DNA of 23,113 nucleotides from Atopobiaceae bacterium UBA1367 (GTDB lineage Bacteria; Actinomycetota; Coriobacteriia; Coriobacteriales; Atopobiaceae). A program made the translations under genes and the position numbers. A model generated the notes under the pieces. That model saw nothing but the letters and a program-made list of their open reading frames with translations. It was not told where the DNA came from and made no database searches. This document shows, in pieces, positions 22,139 to 23,113 of this stretch; position 1 is the stretch's first letter; each line of letters opens with the position of its first letter. Location: contig DBRN01000002.1 of assembly GCA_002305995.1 (NCBI GenBank), positions 1 through 23,113 on the forward strand, in the 5' to 3' direction.

Positions 22139-23113
22139 CTATCCCTCGAAGGGGAAGCGATAGGGCAGCCCCAGCCTGTCGCGCACCTCGACGAGCTCGC
22201 GCTGCACCGACTCGTTGACCGGCACGCCCGCGTCCTTGCGCTCCTGCCATGCCAGCCACTCGCGCTCGCCCGCCGTGTAGATGCGCTCGTACCCGGGCGC
22301 CCTCCTCGACGCCCGGAGCGCGCGGCAGATGTCGCCCGCGATCCGCTCGAAGGTCTCTCGACCGGCAAAGGCCTCGGGATCCACCACGAAGAAGAAGTGC
22401 CCCAGGTGGAACATGCACGGGGAGCCATCGTCGGAGACACCGGTCAACGCCTTCATGAACTGCCCGCCAGCCAGCGCCGCCGAGAGGATCTCGACCACGG
22501 TGGCGTAGCCATAGCCCTTGTACCCGCGCATCTCGTCGCCTGGGCCGCCCCCCAAGGGCGCCAGCGCCGCCGTGCCGTCCACCAGCATCTGCAGGATCTC
22601 CCGGGCGTCGGTGGGCTCCGATCCGCTCTCGGCCACCACCATGCCCGCAGGGACCGGGGTGCCGACACGGGCGTCCACCTCGATCTTCCCGCGCTGCACG
22701 ATGGAGGTGGCGCAGTCAAGGCAGAAGGGGAAGTCCTCGTCGGTGGGAAGCGCGAAGGTCAGCGGATTGGTGCCCAGCATGTTCTCGACGCCAAAGGTCG
22801 GGGCGATCGACGGGCGCGCGTTGGTGCCGGTCAGGCCGATCATGCCCTGCTCGCTGGCCATCGTCGCCCAGTAGCCCGCGATGCCATAGTGCGTGGAGTT
22901 GCGGATGGCCCCGCCCGCCATGCCGCAGGCGCGCGCCTTCTCCACGAGCATGGTCATCACGCGATGCGCCGCGACCATGCCCATGCCGTCGTGCGCGTCG
23001 GCCACCACCGTGGTGGGCGTCTCGCGCACGATCTCGAGCTCGGTCACCGGCATCAGTGTGCCATTGACGATGCGGTCGATGTAGATGGACTTGAAGCGGT
23101 TGCAGCCATGGCT
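22139..23113 (-). CDS. Ldh/MdhII-family NAD(P) oxidoreductase, N-terminus cut by window
   Basis: 324 residues of a malate/L-lactate dehydrogenase-like (type 2, YiaK/AllD/ComC family) enzyme; roughly 45 N-terminal residues are beyond the right edge, since the visible part begins at the conserved SHG motif that usually lies near residue 45 and carries the proposed catalytic histidine. Further family blocks are NSTHYGIAGYWA, NARPSIAPTFG, MLGTNPLTFALP and EMRGYKGYGYATVVEILSAAL. Members reduce 2-oxoacids or oxidise ureidoglycolate, lactate, malate or sulfolactate; the sequence does not tell which. It continues to a TAG at 22139-22141. The downstream gap to the membrane-protein gene has no clear terminator. 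Confidence 0.88.
   Translation of the reverse strand, partial: SHGCNRFKSIYIDRIVNGTLMPVTELEIVRETPTTVVADAHDGMGMVAAHRVMTMLVEKARACGMAGGAIRNSTHYGIAGYWATMASEQGMIGLTGTNARPSIAPTFGVENMLGTNPLTFALPTDEDFPFCLDCATSIVQRGKIEVDARVGTPVPAGMVVAESGSEPTDAREILQMLVDGTAALAPLGGGPGDEMRGYKGYGYATVVEILSAALAGGQFMKALTGVSDDGSPCMFHLGHFFFVVDPEAFAGRETFERIAGDICRALRASRRAPGYERIYTAGEREWLAWQERKDAGVPVNESVQRELVEVRDRLGLPYRFPFEG

Overview
The window is high-GC DNA with short intergenic gaps. It pairs a mannose-family PTS with a DUF956 (ManO) gene, a DUF3737 gene, an NAD-linked trimeric [FeFe] hydrogenase, a eukaryote-like NADP isocitrate dehydrogenase and a YedF-like protein. This mix points to an anaerobic, fermentative actinobacterium, most likely of the class Coriobacteriia (Olsenella/Atopobiaceae-like). 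That placement is inferred from gene content and base composition, not from a marker gene.

Layout. (1) 1-3.6 kb, minus strand: manXYZ-manO, preceded by a leader hairpin, with a strong hairpin between manZ and manO; the first codons of a Gfo/Idh-type oxidoreductase lie at the window edge. (2) 3.5-4.9 kb: a gene-poor stretch with a 29-bp direct repeat, then a small NlpC/P60-like hydrolase gene divergent from an AAA+ ATPase. (3) 4.9-6.7 kb: the AAA+ ATPase with a C-terminal winged-helix-like region, followed by about 400 bp of 42-bp repeats in direct and then inverted orientation, exactly symmetric about position 6318. (4) 6.7-12.0 kb: a DUF3737 beta-helix protein whose last codons are tandemly repeated behind the gene, convergent with a UvrA2-like ABC ATPase and a Tat/lipobox carboxylesterase. 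(5) 12.2-15.8 kb: icd, a TIGR00300-family (LOR/SDH, archaeal-type ornithine cyclodeaminase-like) gene, an OhrR-like MarR regulator with a palindromic operator candidate, and dCMP deaminase. (6) 16.2-21.4 kb: a YedF-like protein that has lost its expected cysteines, a textbook intrinsic terminator, then hydC-hydB-hydA. (7) 21.5-23.1 kb: a small membrane protein and a truncated Ldh/MdhII-family dehydrogenase.

Metabolically, sugar enters and is phosphorylated through the PTS, and the HydABC complex can dispose of reducing equivalents from NADH and reduced ferredoxin as H2. NADP-Icd probably supplies 2-oxoglutarate and NADPH for biosynthesis. The maturation genes hydE, hydF and hydG are not here.

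The most unusual element is the bidirectional 42-bp repeat block beside the AAA+ ATPase. Three other unrelated direct-repeat sets (44, 29 and 25 bp) also sit directly 3' of genes in this window. The cysteine-free YedF-like protein and several palindromes in divergent promoter regions are the next most interesting signals.
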